NCBI GenBank assembly: GCA_030144725.1
Contig: JASKMD010000016.1
Location: 62,001-126,000 of the forward strand
Direction of reading: 5' to 3'
DNA length: 64,000 nucleotides
DNA from: Haematococcus lacustris
Taxonomy: Eukaryota > Chlorophyta > Chlorophyceae > Chlamydomonadales > Haematococcaceae
The position numbers and the translations under genes were made by a program. The notes beneath the pieces were generated by a model. The model was not told the DNA's origin and ran no database searches. It saw only the letters and a program-made list of their open reading frames with translations. This document shows positions 32,867-42,820 of the stretch, piece after piece. Numbering within the stretch: the first letter of the stretch is position 1; the number at the start of each line of letters is the position of its first letter.

Positions 32867-34366
32867 GTGAGTGCACATGCTTGCTGGCTGATGTTTGCTT
32901 GCAGTTGTCGACAGCTGGAGCATGGCAGGTGTAGCATGGCCTGAATGATTGCAAGCAAGGCGGTAGAGCAGCAACAAACAAGGAGCCAGCAAGTACCGTA
33001 CCCTCCCCGTACCCCGTAACCCGTACCCTACCCCGGCGGCGTGACACGGAGCGTAACTGTAAGTGGCCAGTCCTTGCACATGAGTGGTCCCCAATGCCAA
33101 GCCTAAATGCAAGGATGCCTCTTGCTGCCGCAGGTCTGATGGTCACACTGCTGCCCCTTGCCCCCTTCCCCCTTCCCCCTTCCCTGCCCAAGCCCACCAC
33201 CACCACTTCCGAGTCTGCCACCTACCTACCCTCCTCCCCTCCTCCCCCTCCTCCCCTCTTCTCTCCTCTCCCCCACCCAATGGCACCCAGCAGCCCTTGG
33301 CGTAGCAGCATGGAGCGGGCAGCCTGGAGCGGGCAGCCCGGAGTGGGCAGCATGGAGCGGGCAGCCTGGAGCGGGCAGCCTGGAGCGGGCAGCCTGGAGC
33401 GGGCAGCCTAGAGCGGGCAGCCTGAAGCGGGCAGCCTGGAGCGGGCAACCTGGAGTGGGCAACCTGGAGCCAAGCCTAGCCCAGCCTACCCCAGCCTAGC
33501 CTAGCCTAGCATACCCCAGCCTAGCCTAGCCTAGCCTACCCCAGGCTAGCCTTGCCTAGGCTAGCCTACCCTAGCCTACCCTAGCCTAGCCTACCCCAGG
33601 CTAGCCCAGCCTAGCCTAGCCCAGCCTGATTTGGTGCCATGGGGCATAGGCAGCAAGGCAAAGTGCTTAGCAGTCCCGTGATAAGGTGTTAGCCCATAGC
33701 AATGAGGTGCAGCCTGTCCTTGTGGTCGTTGTGTCGTTGTGTTGTTGTTGTAGTGATGTTGTGTGGTGTTGTTGTGTGGTGTTGTCACCTTCCATCAATG
33801 CATGTGCTTAGCACCAGCAATACATGCCGTTTGTTGTGGTGTTGCGAGGTGTTCTGGCGTCGTTGCATACGTTGTGGCAGAACCCTGTAGCCGTGCGGCA
33901 TGACCCTGTGAACGTGTGTCGTAGGACCCTGTAGCCGTGCGGCAGGACCCTATGAGAATATGTGGTAGGACCCGGTAGCCGTGCGACAGAACCCTGTAGA
34001 CGTGTATCGTACGACCCTGTAGCCGTGCGGCACAACCCTGTAAGAATGTGTCGCAGAACCCTGTAGCCGTGCGGCAGAACCCTGTAGACGTGTGTCGTAC
34101 GACCCTGTAGCCGTGCGGCAGAACCCTGTAGACTAATGTCGTAGGACCCTGTCGGCGTGCGGCAGAACCCTGTAGCCTAATGTCGCAGGACCCTGTAGCC
34201 GTGCGGCAGAACCCTGTGAGAATGTGACGCAGGACCCTGTAGGCGTGCGGCAGAACCCTGTAAAACTGTGTCGTAGGACCCTGTAGCCGTGCGGCAGAAC
34301 CCTGTGGCCCAGGACCCTGTACAGGGTCGGTAGGACCCTGTACAGGTTCGGGCGATTTTTCAAATA
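32867..34366. mobile_element. Probable right part of another non-autonomous CACTA-like element
   Basis: The non-coding sequence shares modules with the element at 3,105-9,576: the TTGCTGCCGCAGGTCTGATGG motif near 33,125, a GTTGTTGTTGT stretch followed by CATGTGCTTA near 33,800, and then a subterminal-type array. It also holds a 14-bp GGAGCGGGCAGCCT repeat (33,305-33,470) and a CCTAGC microsatellite (33,475-33,640). It is interrupted at 34,366 by the 17.7-kb element and appears to continue at 52,069. A GCGCGAGTG at 52,196-52,204 could be its right terminus. No gene seen. Confidence 0.5.
33875..34335. repeat. Minisatellite of CCGTGCGGCAGAACCCTGTAG type
   Basis: The array alternates a CCCTGTAGCCGTGCGGCAGAA unit with a more variable AACGTGTGTCGTA unit, giving a period of about 42 bp (two 21-bp halves). 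It lies where the subterminal array of the host element would be, and uses a motif different from all other arrays in the window. Confidence 0.85.
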
Positions 34367-34482
34367 CACTCGTAGGAATTAGCAGCCAGGCGCCTGGACC
34401 GACTTTGGCCGTTGTGGCTGAAACTTAGCCGGTTGAAAGCTGTACGCAATCCAACCCAAAAAGAATCAGGTCATAAAAATGT
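34367..34482. repeat. Left terminal inverted repeat of the 17.7-kb element
   Basis: Starts CACTCGTAGGAATTAGCAGC and contains GGACCGACTTTGGCCGTTG and CAATCCAACCCAAAA. It matches the complement of 51,950-52,068 with scattered differences and one 5-bp indel. The outermost 20 bp are identical. Confidence 0.9.
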
Positions 34483-34496
34483 AAGGCTAGGGTTGT

Positions 34497-36290
34497 GTGG
34501 CATCGTTCAGGGTGTTCAGGTTTGTGTTCAGGGTGTTCAGGTTTTTTGTTCAGTGTGTTCAGTGTTTTAGTTCAGGCTGTTCAGGGCTGGTGTTCAGGTT
34601 GTTCAGGTCTGTGTTCAGTGTGTTCAGTGCTATGTTCAGTGTGTTCAGGTTTGTGTTCTGTGTGTTCAGGGCTTGTGTTCAGTGAGTTCAGGGCTATTTT
34701 CAGGGTGTTCAGGTCTATGTTCAGTGTGTTCAGGTCTATGTTCAGGTTGTTCAGGTCTTGGTTCAGGTTGCTTATGTCTATGTTCAGGGTGCTCAGGTTT
34801 ATGTTCAGGTTGCTCAGGTCTATGTTCAGGTGGTTCAGGCTGTGGTTCAGGGTGTTCAGGCTGTGGTTCAGGGCGTTCAGGCTGTGCTTCAGGGTGTTCA
34901 GGTTTGTGTTCAGGGTGTTCAGGGCTGTGGTTCAGGGTGTTCAGGGCTAGGGTTCAGGGTGTTCAGGTTTGTGTTCAGGGTGTTCAGGGCTGTGGTTCAG
35001 GGTGTTCAGGGCTTTGGTTCAGGGTGCTCAGGCTGTGGTTCAGGGCGTTCAGGTTTGTGTTCAGGGTGTTTTAGGGCTGTGGTTCAGGGTGTTCAGGGCT
35101 GTGGTTCAGGGTGTTCAGGTTTGTGTTCAGGGTGTTCAGGGCTAAGGTTCAGGGTGTTCAGGGCTATGGTTCAAGGTGTTCAGGCTGTGGTTCAGGGTGT
35201 TCAGGGCTATGGTTCAGGGTGTTCAGGTTTGTGTTCAGGGTGTTCAGGGCTGTGGTTCAGGGTGTTCAGGTTTGTGTTCAGGGTGTTCAGGCTGTGGTTC
35301 AGGGCGTTCAGGTTTGTGTTCAGGGTGTTCAGGGCTGTGGTTCAGGGTGTTCAGGCTGTGGTTCAGTGTGCTCAGGTTTGTGTTCAGGGTGTTCAGGCTG
35401 TGGTTCAGGGTGTTCAGGGCTATGGTTCAGGGTGTTCAGGTTTGTGTTCAGGGTGTTGAGGGCTGAGGTTCAGGGTGTTCAGGTTTGTGTTCAGGGTGTT
35501 CAGGCTGTGGTTCAGGGCGTTCAGGTTTGTGTTCAGGGTGTTCAGGGCTGTGGTTCAGGGTGTTCAGGGCTATGGTTCAGGGTGTTCAGGCTGTGGTTCA
35601 GGGTGTTCAGGGCTAAGGTTCAGGGTGTTCAGGGCTATGGTTCAAGGTGTTCAGGCTGTGGTTCAGGGTGTTCAGGGCTATGGTTCAGGGTGTTCAGGTT
35701 TGTGTTCAGGGTGTTCAGGGCTGTGGTTCAGGGTGTTCAGGGCTATGGTTCAGGGTGTTCAGGTTTGTGTTCAGGGTGTTCAGGGCTGTGGTTCAGGGTG
35801 TTCAGGTTTGTGTTCAGGGTGTTCAGGTTTGTGTTCAGGGTGTTCAGGGCTGAGGTTCAGGGTGTTCAGGGCTATGGTTCAGGGTGTTCAGGCTGTGGTT
35901 CAGGGTGTTCAGGGCTATGGTTCAGGGTGTTCAGGTTTGTGTTCAGGGCGTTCAGGGCTGTGGTTCAGGGTGTTCAGGCTGTGGTTCAGGGCGTTCAGGT
36001 TTGTGTTCAGGGTGTTCAGGTTTGTGTACAGGGTGTTAAGGGCTGTGGTTCAGGGTGTTCAGGGCTTTGGTTCAGGGTGTTCAGGTTTGTGTTCAGGGTG
36101 TTCAGGGTTGAGGTTCAGGGTGTTCAGGGCTGTGGTTCAGGGTGTTCAGGGCTGTTGTTCAGGGTGTTCAGTGCTGTGGTTCAGGGTGTTCAGGCTGTGG
36201 TTCAGTGTGCTCAGCATGTGGTTCAGGGTGTTCAGGCTGTGGTTCAGTGTGCTCAGCATGTGGTTCAGGGTGCTAAGCATGTGCAAGCCT
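34497..36290. repeat. Left subterminal minisatellite (TTCAGGGTGTTCAGG type)
   Basis: About 80 units of 21-22 bp, built on GTTCAGGGTGTTCAGG with a variable TTTGTG/GCTGTGG/GCTATGG half. The outermost units (34,700-34,850) include GTCTATGTTCAGGTGGTTCA, which is the complement of the right array unit, so the two arrays are inverted copies that have diverged. The period of 21 bp equals two helical turns. Long open frames through it are by-products of a period divisible by three. Confidence 0.9.
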
Positions 36291-36306
36291 ATTGTTAATC
36301 AGAGTG

Positions 36307-37437
36307 CTAAGCATGAGTAACGCCATGAATGAAGATGCAGTAGCGTGGCTCAAGGGATTCGCCCACTGCCAATACAAACACAACACATCACACCATGTTA
36401 ATACAACTAATGTATGCTGTATTTCATGTTGTGTAACGGAACACCATTACGCTGTGTAATAGAACATGGGACATGGATAGGCTAGGAGGTGGTGGTATGA
36501 AGTACATGGCCTGAGGTGGCTGTGCCCTCACCCTTCATAAAGCGGGGTGTCTGACATGTGGGGCACACTTCATCTTTGTGATCCTTCCATTTGTCCCTGT
36601 GATAAGGACTTATAAGACAGTTGCCACCAGTCAAGCGTGACCACATCCACAATCACATACGACCTACCGAGGAAGGTACTCGAAGGCATGGCCTCCACAC
36701 CCCTTGCTGTTGCAGACGTGTACACGTTGTCCCTCTTGCTCCTCTGCTCCAAGCACACCATATAATTGATGTGGGGTCGCAGGATGCCATGTCTTGCCTG
36801 GGCCCAAGCTGTTGTTCATGAGCTTCAACACCCTCATGACGTCCTGTTCTGACGGGCAGGCGGTGACGAGGTACTCACAGATCGACGCCAGGTGACCTCT
36901 CAAAGACGTGTCTGGAGGACTATGGAACAAGGGCGCGCCCTCTGCCAGTTGCTGCTGGATGGTGGACACCTTGCTCTTGCGATGGACCACACCGCCACCT
37001 AAGGCGGCTGCCCTAACAGCCGCCCCTCCCACGCCCCCTCCTCCTCCCCCACCACCACCGCCACCTCCTCCACCTCCACCGCCGCCCCCGCCCCCCCCCC
37101 CATCACCTCCTCCGCCACCTCCCCCTCCACCTCCCCCGCCACCCCCGCCTCCCCTCCCGCCGTCAACATCCTCGCCCGCTCCCCCAGCGCTCTCATTGTA
37201 ATCCCCATCACCGGCTCCCCTGAGAACCTCATCGCCTCCCTCACCACCATGGCCCCCACTCCCATCGCCTTGACTCGATCCTTCCCCCCTCCTTTGGGTG
37301 CTGTGGCGTTCTCCCTCCTCATCTGCCCCACCCACAGCCACACCACGTAACCCAACATCCCGACCATTCCCTCCGCCTGCACCCCTCACTCCCACATACT
37401 CATCAACCCCTTCCCTGCTGCAGCTGCCCAGAGACAC
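36307..37437 (-). pseudogene. Truncated CACTA-type transposase (N-terminal exons only)
   Basis: Three exons are recognisable by comparison with the gene at 55,316-62,365. A large exon (acceptor at about 37,437, end 36,668) has a poly-Gly tract and ends in VHVCNSKGCGGHAFEYLPR. The next (36,532-36,596) encodes DKWKDHKDEVCPTCQTPRF, and the third (from 36,365) is broken off by a TAG at 36,307-36,309, just before the subterminal array. Intron phases (2, then 1) are the same as in the intact homologue, where the matching text is LHVCNG...HTFGHLPR and [19 protein letters not shown]. The catalytic region is lost. Exons upstream of 37,437 were not resolved. A short protein with the zinc-binding motifs might still be made. 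Confidence 0.75.
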
Positions 37438-38314
37438 CTGAGGAACATCAACACACATGCATTTATGACACACATACACACAATCATGATTGATGTCACA
37501 AATCTTTGCACGCTGTGAGTTCACTCCATACCTTTGTCCTCTTGGGGACTGACTGATGTGGTGTTGAGCAACCTCTTTTGGGCATGTCGAAAGGATGCTG
37601 TTGCCTGTATCACACATGTGCACAGCATAACAGTGTGTTTCCTTCACCAGTACCTATTTAGCAAGCTTGCACACATGTGTCACCTTGAGGGGTGGTACTT
37701 GCAATGGTGTTGGCGGCCCAGGCATGTTTTTTGGTTCAGTACCAGCCACACTCTTGTGCAGCTTGTCTCCGTAATATGCCTGCATTCAAGGATACAATGG
37801 TGTCATGCCGACTTGCTAGATGGTGTACATTTACAAGTGTCCACCTCACATCGACCCATTTCACAAACTCGTACATGTGCTGATTATACGATTGACCCGG
37901 TTGCCGAACCTGCGTACATTGAGACATGTTGTCGAGAGCTCCCAGGCAAGGGCCCAGCCCCATAGCACTGGCCAGCATGCCGTCCAGCATACCGGCACTG
38001 GCAACAGCGGAGGCGGGGGCGATCGCTTGCACGCTTCCCCTCTGCCGTCTGATGCCGTCTTCGCCGTCTGATGCTTGTCATCGGGCAGGGCCGTCATCGC
38101 ACTAGTACTAGCCCAATCGACGTCGATGTATCAACCAGCAACCGGACATCGCTTGTATGTACGTCCCATCCTCCTCCTTCGCGACACACAGTTTATGTTG
38201 CTGCTTACCGACTCCTACCTAGCCTCCTCAATATCCCCTCAAGTCCTGCCGGGCTTCAATCATCTCACATTTTTGCTGAACGGACATTTTGCAACGGAAC
38301 ACGGACGCTGTAAC
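37438..38314. other. Region between the divergent transposase and accessory genes
   Basis: About 880 bp separating the resolved transposase exon from the accessory-gene start. It probably holds a first transposase exon or 5' UTR on the minus strand and a bidirectional promoter. No clear TATA box or repeat was seen. The corresponding spacer in the second element is 486 bp (62,366-62,851). Confidence 0.4.
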
Positions 38315-41063
38315 ATGTCGCTGGATGTTGTTGTGCGTGATTTGCATAACAAGGAAATAACTCGTTTCGCAGCAAACACATTCCTCGCTGCAAAGTATCT
38401 AAAGAATGCACTTGAGGAGCACCAACTGTGGAAGGTCGACATTAACGACGATGGCAGCGTCCGCCTGTTACAAAAGTTTGCTGATGTTGACTACAACCGG
38501 TTAGCTCGAGTACTCTGGCGCAACCGCTACGACAAGGCCTGGGAGGCTTCGGGCGCACAAAACAAGTGGGGCATGTTCTCCACAGCGGGCGAGGTTGTGG
38601 AGGCCGTCATCTACTCCCATGCCCATGATGAGGTACAGTATGTGGTCTTGTAGTAACTGCTGCCTCATGTTTAGACTCTGTAGTGTCCGTATACACTCAG
38701 GCACCATCTCAGACGCCACCTGCCAGCCTAGAATTGCTTCCACCTCTCCAGCAAAGTGAAGGCAAGAAGCAGACCAAGGTGTGTTGCTGTCATGCGACCC
38801 AGTTGTACATGCACACCTAAGCTGCTTATAGCCACTGTAAAGTACACGTGCACGTTGACATGACCAGGGCTTGATACGCAAGCGAATTGCCAGCCCCTTA
38901 CCCTCTAGTTCAGAAGATGAAGGTGAGGTGGAAGAGGAAGAGGAGGAAGAGAATGAGGAGGATGAGGACCAGTACGAGGAGGAGGGGGTGGAGGACAACC
39001 AGCCCCTTCCACTGGTAGGCCTCTCCATGTTGTTAACTATGCTAATGTCCAACACCCATGTTAACTAGGCCATTGTTAACTAGGCTGGGTCCAATGATTC
39101 CTCAAAAGTCTGTGTCTTTGTGCGTGCCCTATTGCATGGATGCAGTTGCTATCAGAAGCTGCAGGTCAGCCAGGTGCCACCCCAAGCAGGCCCAACAAGC
39201 AGGTGCGCCTATAAGTTGTATGGACCAGTCCATTACGACAATGTGACTTGTTTCTCCAAGGGGCTGCTTGTATCCTCACAGGCCAAGCGCACTAGTGACA
39301 GCGGTGCCAAGAGCAAGAGCAGGACCAAGAAGGAGGCTGTGGTCAAGCCCAAGCCCAAGCCAAAGCCCAAGGCTACGAGGCAGACAGCTCGGTCTCACAA
39401 CCCTTTTGGGGAAGAGAACGAGAAGGTGGGTGTGTGCATGCTAACCCATGCCTGCATTTCCTAGCCATGCCACAAGCAAATACAATCTGACCATAAACAT
39501 CCACTTTGCAGGTGTATGACATTGCGCGCACCGCGAGTAATCAAGTTGCTGGCATGTACACCATGCGAGCAGTCAAACCTGTGAGTGTTGATATAGTAGA
39601 AGATGTGCCCCCACTGTGTTTAATGCGTCTATATGATGAGCTTGGTTCATGCAGCTCCACCCCATTGGCAATGAGCCTCATGGGAAGTACTGCACGTGGG
39701 CGACGAAGGATCCCAATGCCAAGTGGGAAGCGGCAGAGATCACGGCAGTGGGGGCTGTGACCTTGGTCATCGAGGCTAAACATGATGGCATCCTGCCCAA
39801 GTGTGTGACTTATGGGGGCGTAGAGGCCGTCTTATGTCAGTGAGTGTCCATCTCCGTGCTAGGTAGGGATGTTATGAACGCTCTTGTGTCATGTACAAAA
39901 ACAAGCACATTTTTCCTTAATGATGCAGCGTCGTCCACACGAGGCGCACCACTCATGACAGCTATGTCAGGAAGAACCCTGGCAAGGAGTGCAGCCCAAC
40001 ATTTGCCGAAGAGGCCAGAGTCTTCGAGAGATACGCCAAACTCAGAAAAGATCATGGCACCCACCACGTTCCTGCTGGATGGGACGTTGAGCATGCTCGT
40101 GGTTTGGCTTTGAAGCAACTGACCGGTGAGCACGCTGTTCAAATGGTAGAGGGCACACATGGGAGCTTACATCTAATGTAGTCACTTTACCTATTGTGCA
40201 ATGCGACATGTATATGCAGGGAGGACGCCTGTGAAGCGCAGCCCTGCAGCCAAGACACGTGGCCAGCCCAGCAATGCGCCAGGCACCCAGCCATCTGTGT
40301 CCACCTGCATTGAGCATTTGTTGAGCGCCCAGGCAGCAGAAGTGGCGTGGAAGCTTGGTGTATCGGTGAGCGTGGGCACCATTTGGCTACCACGTCATGT
40401 ACACATCTATCATGAGCTCAAACAGTACATCAAACATCCTATAATATTTGAGGTGTAGGCGTCAGTATCGTATATCCTATCGTGTTTGATGTTGTTTGCC
40501 TAACAGGTGTCCACCGTCAGCAATGCCATTCCTGGGGTATTGGCAGCGAAGCTCCCCAAGCTTGAGGTGTGTGACCTGGTCACCTTGTTCTACTGCCCAT
40601 CACTGACCATCTTGCTTATAATGGTCATAATACCCCCCATTGATTGTTGTAGGCCTTGATTGCCACCTTCATCACTGAGGCGGTGTCCTCATTGCATGAG
40701 GTCGTGGAGAGGCAGACAAGCGTGGGACTCGGGCTTGCTCCACAGCCTGCCAACCAGCAGGCCATCCAGTGTGCCCCCCAGCATGCCCACCAGCCGGCAG
40801 ATGAGGGGGTGCCAAGCGGCAAGGGTGGATCCCAGCAGCTGCTACCAGCGGAGCCGCCGGCGGCCGGGCCGGAGAAGAAGATGGAGGGGAAGGAGATGGA
40901 CAAGGAAGATAAAGATGAGGGGGAGGACGAGGTTGGGGAGGGGGAGGACGAGGTTGGGGAGGGGGAGGCTGGGGACGAGGATCCTTTTGCAGCGATCAAC
41001 GAAGCTGTGCAAGGCACCCAGGCCCATGGCATGATGCATCAGGCCTCGTCCCCAGAAATCTGA
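38315..41063 (+). CDS. Transposon accessory gene A, multi-exon, possible TnpA-like protein
   Basis: Eleven exons with GT-AG borders can be joined in one frame to about 600 residues. The first exon (38,315-38,632, 106 codons, phase-0 end) gives a globular domain (TRFAANTFLAAKYLKNALEE, WKVDINDDGSVRLL, WGMFSTAGEVVEAVIY). An acidic exon (38,870-39,014), a Lys/Pro basic segment (KPKPKPKPKATRQTARS), a domain rich in His, Trp and Cys (HPIGNEPHGKYCTWATK through KECSPTFAEEARVFERY), and an acidic C-terminus follow. I do not recognise a named family. The first exon has a diverged homologue at 62,852 in the second element, in the same position relative to the transposase. A DNA-binding role at the subterminal arrays is inferred from CACTA biology, not seen directly. 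Confidence 0.75.
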
Positions 41064-41411
41064 TCCAATGTGGCGTGTGAGACCAGCAGAGACATGGGCC
41101 TTGCATGACTTGCAGATCTTACATGGCTTGCATGTGACATGTGCATCCAAGTTCGCAGCACATGTCTAGAACAGGATTAAGGTCATGTAGCATGAGTTGG
41201 GAACGCTATCAAACAAAGCCTGTTGTTGCAGTGCATCCGACCTCTCAACATACCTATGAACTTATGAATGCAGGTCGATGATACTCATGGTTGACACTGA
41301 AACTCATTACCTAATGATGCCAATGATGGTGATGTTGAGGGACTATGTTCACCCTGAGAAACGTCCATCCCAATGCAAAGCACACCACATCACAAGAAGG
41401 GCCCCTCCAGG

Positions 41412-42536
41412 TCACCAGAACCGTTGTCCCACCTGCAGCCCCGGGGCCATCCCTGACAAGACCTGCACACACCGGCTGGAAAGCGGACCTGCGAGCCTTA
41501 TGAACTGGACAGCTGCACACCCCTGCAATAGTGGTGCCACAGACAGCGCCACCTGCTCATCCCTCAACCTGCCATTAGCATTGCGCACCCCAAGCTCCAC
41601 CTGGACCTTCTTATAGCACCCTACCAGAGGCAATAGGGCTGCTATTGACGCCTCTCCTGCTCCTTCCAGGCTGGTGAAGGACAGCTGCAGCTGCCCAATG
41701 TGCAGCTTCTCAAACCACCCATCCCTGACCGCTTCAATCCCAGTAGCCAATTCCGCCTGATCCAGCTCTGGTAGGATGGCACAGAGGTCAGAGATATGCA
41801 GCTCTGTGATGGACTGGGGGAGCTTGCAGACATCTTTCACTAGCACCTCTGTGACGTTGACCACCTTGAGGTTGCTGGGTTGTTCTCGTAGGGAGTGGGG
41901 CAAGGGACCCAACTTGAAGGCGTGCAAGGTAGTCAGGAACAAAGCATAACCATCCCAAGCAATGCCTCCCTCATACGTCATGCAGTGGCGGCCTCCATTC
42001 CGAATGTCCAGGTGCTTGATGTGCTTCACAACCAGGCTGTCGCTCAGGAAATTCACCAGCTCTGCTGAGTAGCAGACAAAACCGCTGAAACGGAGCGTCT
42101 CACAATAGGGGAAGTTGGACAGCAGCCTGTCCGCGAACCATGCCCCCACCGGCAAATGCTCATAGCTCGCCGCCGGCTGCCTGTCGACGTATCGGAACTC
42201 CACGCTTCTGATTGCCTCACAGTAGCCCAGAATCGCTATGACGCCCTCCACCATGCACCGATTCTTGTATGCACTGCGTTGCTTGTCTTGGGTCAGCCTA
42301 AGCGCCATAGGCAGGGTACGCCGACGCAATGCCGTCTGGATGCGAGTGGAGAGGTGGGCGTTGATGGCTTTTGTGTTGATGTTCAGCGTGAGGGATTCGC
42401 ACGAGGCGAGGCACGCCTCGTGGCACTTCCTGCTGACCAGGCTGAATTTACGGCCCTGACGGTACCGGACGAGGTAACCAGCGATTGAAGCTAACGCATC
42501 GTCGGGGAGGCTGAGAAGGCGTGACTCGTGAGCCAT
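41412..42536 (-). CDS. F-box/leucine-rich-type protein within the transposon
   Basis: A single-exon gene of about 374 residues; the ATG at 42,536 is chosen because it directly precedes the F-box and upstream in-frame codons lack ATG. The N-terminal F-box reads LLSLPDDALASIAGYLVRYRQG followed by FSLVSRKCHEAC, matching the LPxxxLxxI pattern. The rest consists of leucine-rich stretches at irregular spacing (VKHIKHLDIRNG, LHAFKLGPLP, LKVVNVTEVLVKDV, ITELHISDL), as in F-box/LRR substrate receptors. Such proteins normally bind Skp1 in SCF ubiquitin ligases. It is antisense to and between genes A and B, and 284 bp from the start of gene B. It may be a captured host gene or a family gene; no counterpart is visible in the second element as far as the window goes. 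Stop TGA. Confidence 0.7.
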   Translation of the reverse strand: MAHESRLLSLPDDALASIAGYLVRYRQGRKFSLVSRKCHEACLASCESLTLNINTKAINAHLSTRIQTALRRRTLPMALRLTQDKQRSAYKNRCMVEGVIAILGYCEAIRSVEFRYVDRQPAASYEHLPVGAWFADRLLSNFPYCETLRFSGFVCYSAELVNFLSDSLVVKHIKHLDIRNGGRHCMTYEGGIAWDGYALFLTTLHAFKLGPLPHSLREQPSNLKVVNVTEVLVKDVCKLPQSITELHISDLCAILPELDQAELATGIEAVRDGWFEKLHIGQLQLSFTSLEGAGEASIAALLPLVGCYKKVQVELGVRNANGRLRDEQVALSVAPLLQGCAAVQFIRLAGPLSSRCVQVLSGMAPGLQVGQRFW

Positions 42537-42820
42537 TGTAGTTTTCTGTGGCGGTACGGCAGTCCTGGCGCCTACTCGTGCGCTTGCACCATGCACTTGC
42601 ACACACAAAACATATGAAGCATCAGGGATGAGGGTTCCCGCATCCGTTGTATGAAGTTATAATCCCGGCTCTTGTAGTGTAGTGGACCACTACAGGTGGA
42701 GGAAGCAGTATTCGTGTTTTGTATTAGACTTGCATGGTGATTCCACAGTTTCGGGCCTCAGGCCTGCTACTATCACCATCGAGTAGCGTTTACCATCAAA
42801 CCTAAACCGCATCGCTGCAA

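Noticed and set aside
34495..36320. Long open frames with Cys/Gly/Ser repeats
   Set aside because: They are produced by the 21-bp minisatellite, occur in several frames, and have no start or splice context.
36908..37201. Poly-proline protein on the plus strand
   Set aside because: It is the antisense of the poly-Gly tract in the truncated transposase exon.
38075..38314. Upstream extension of accessory gene A
   Set aside because: The frame is open but has no ATG before 38,315, and the homologue at 62,852 starts at the equivalent place.
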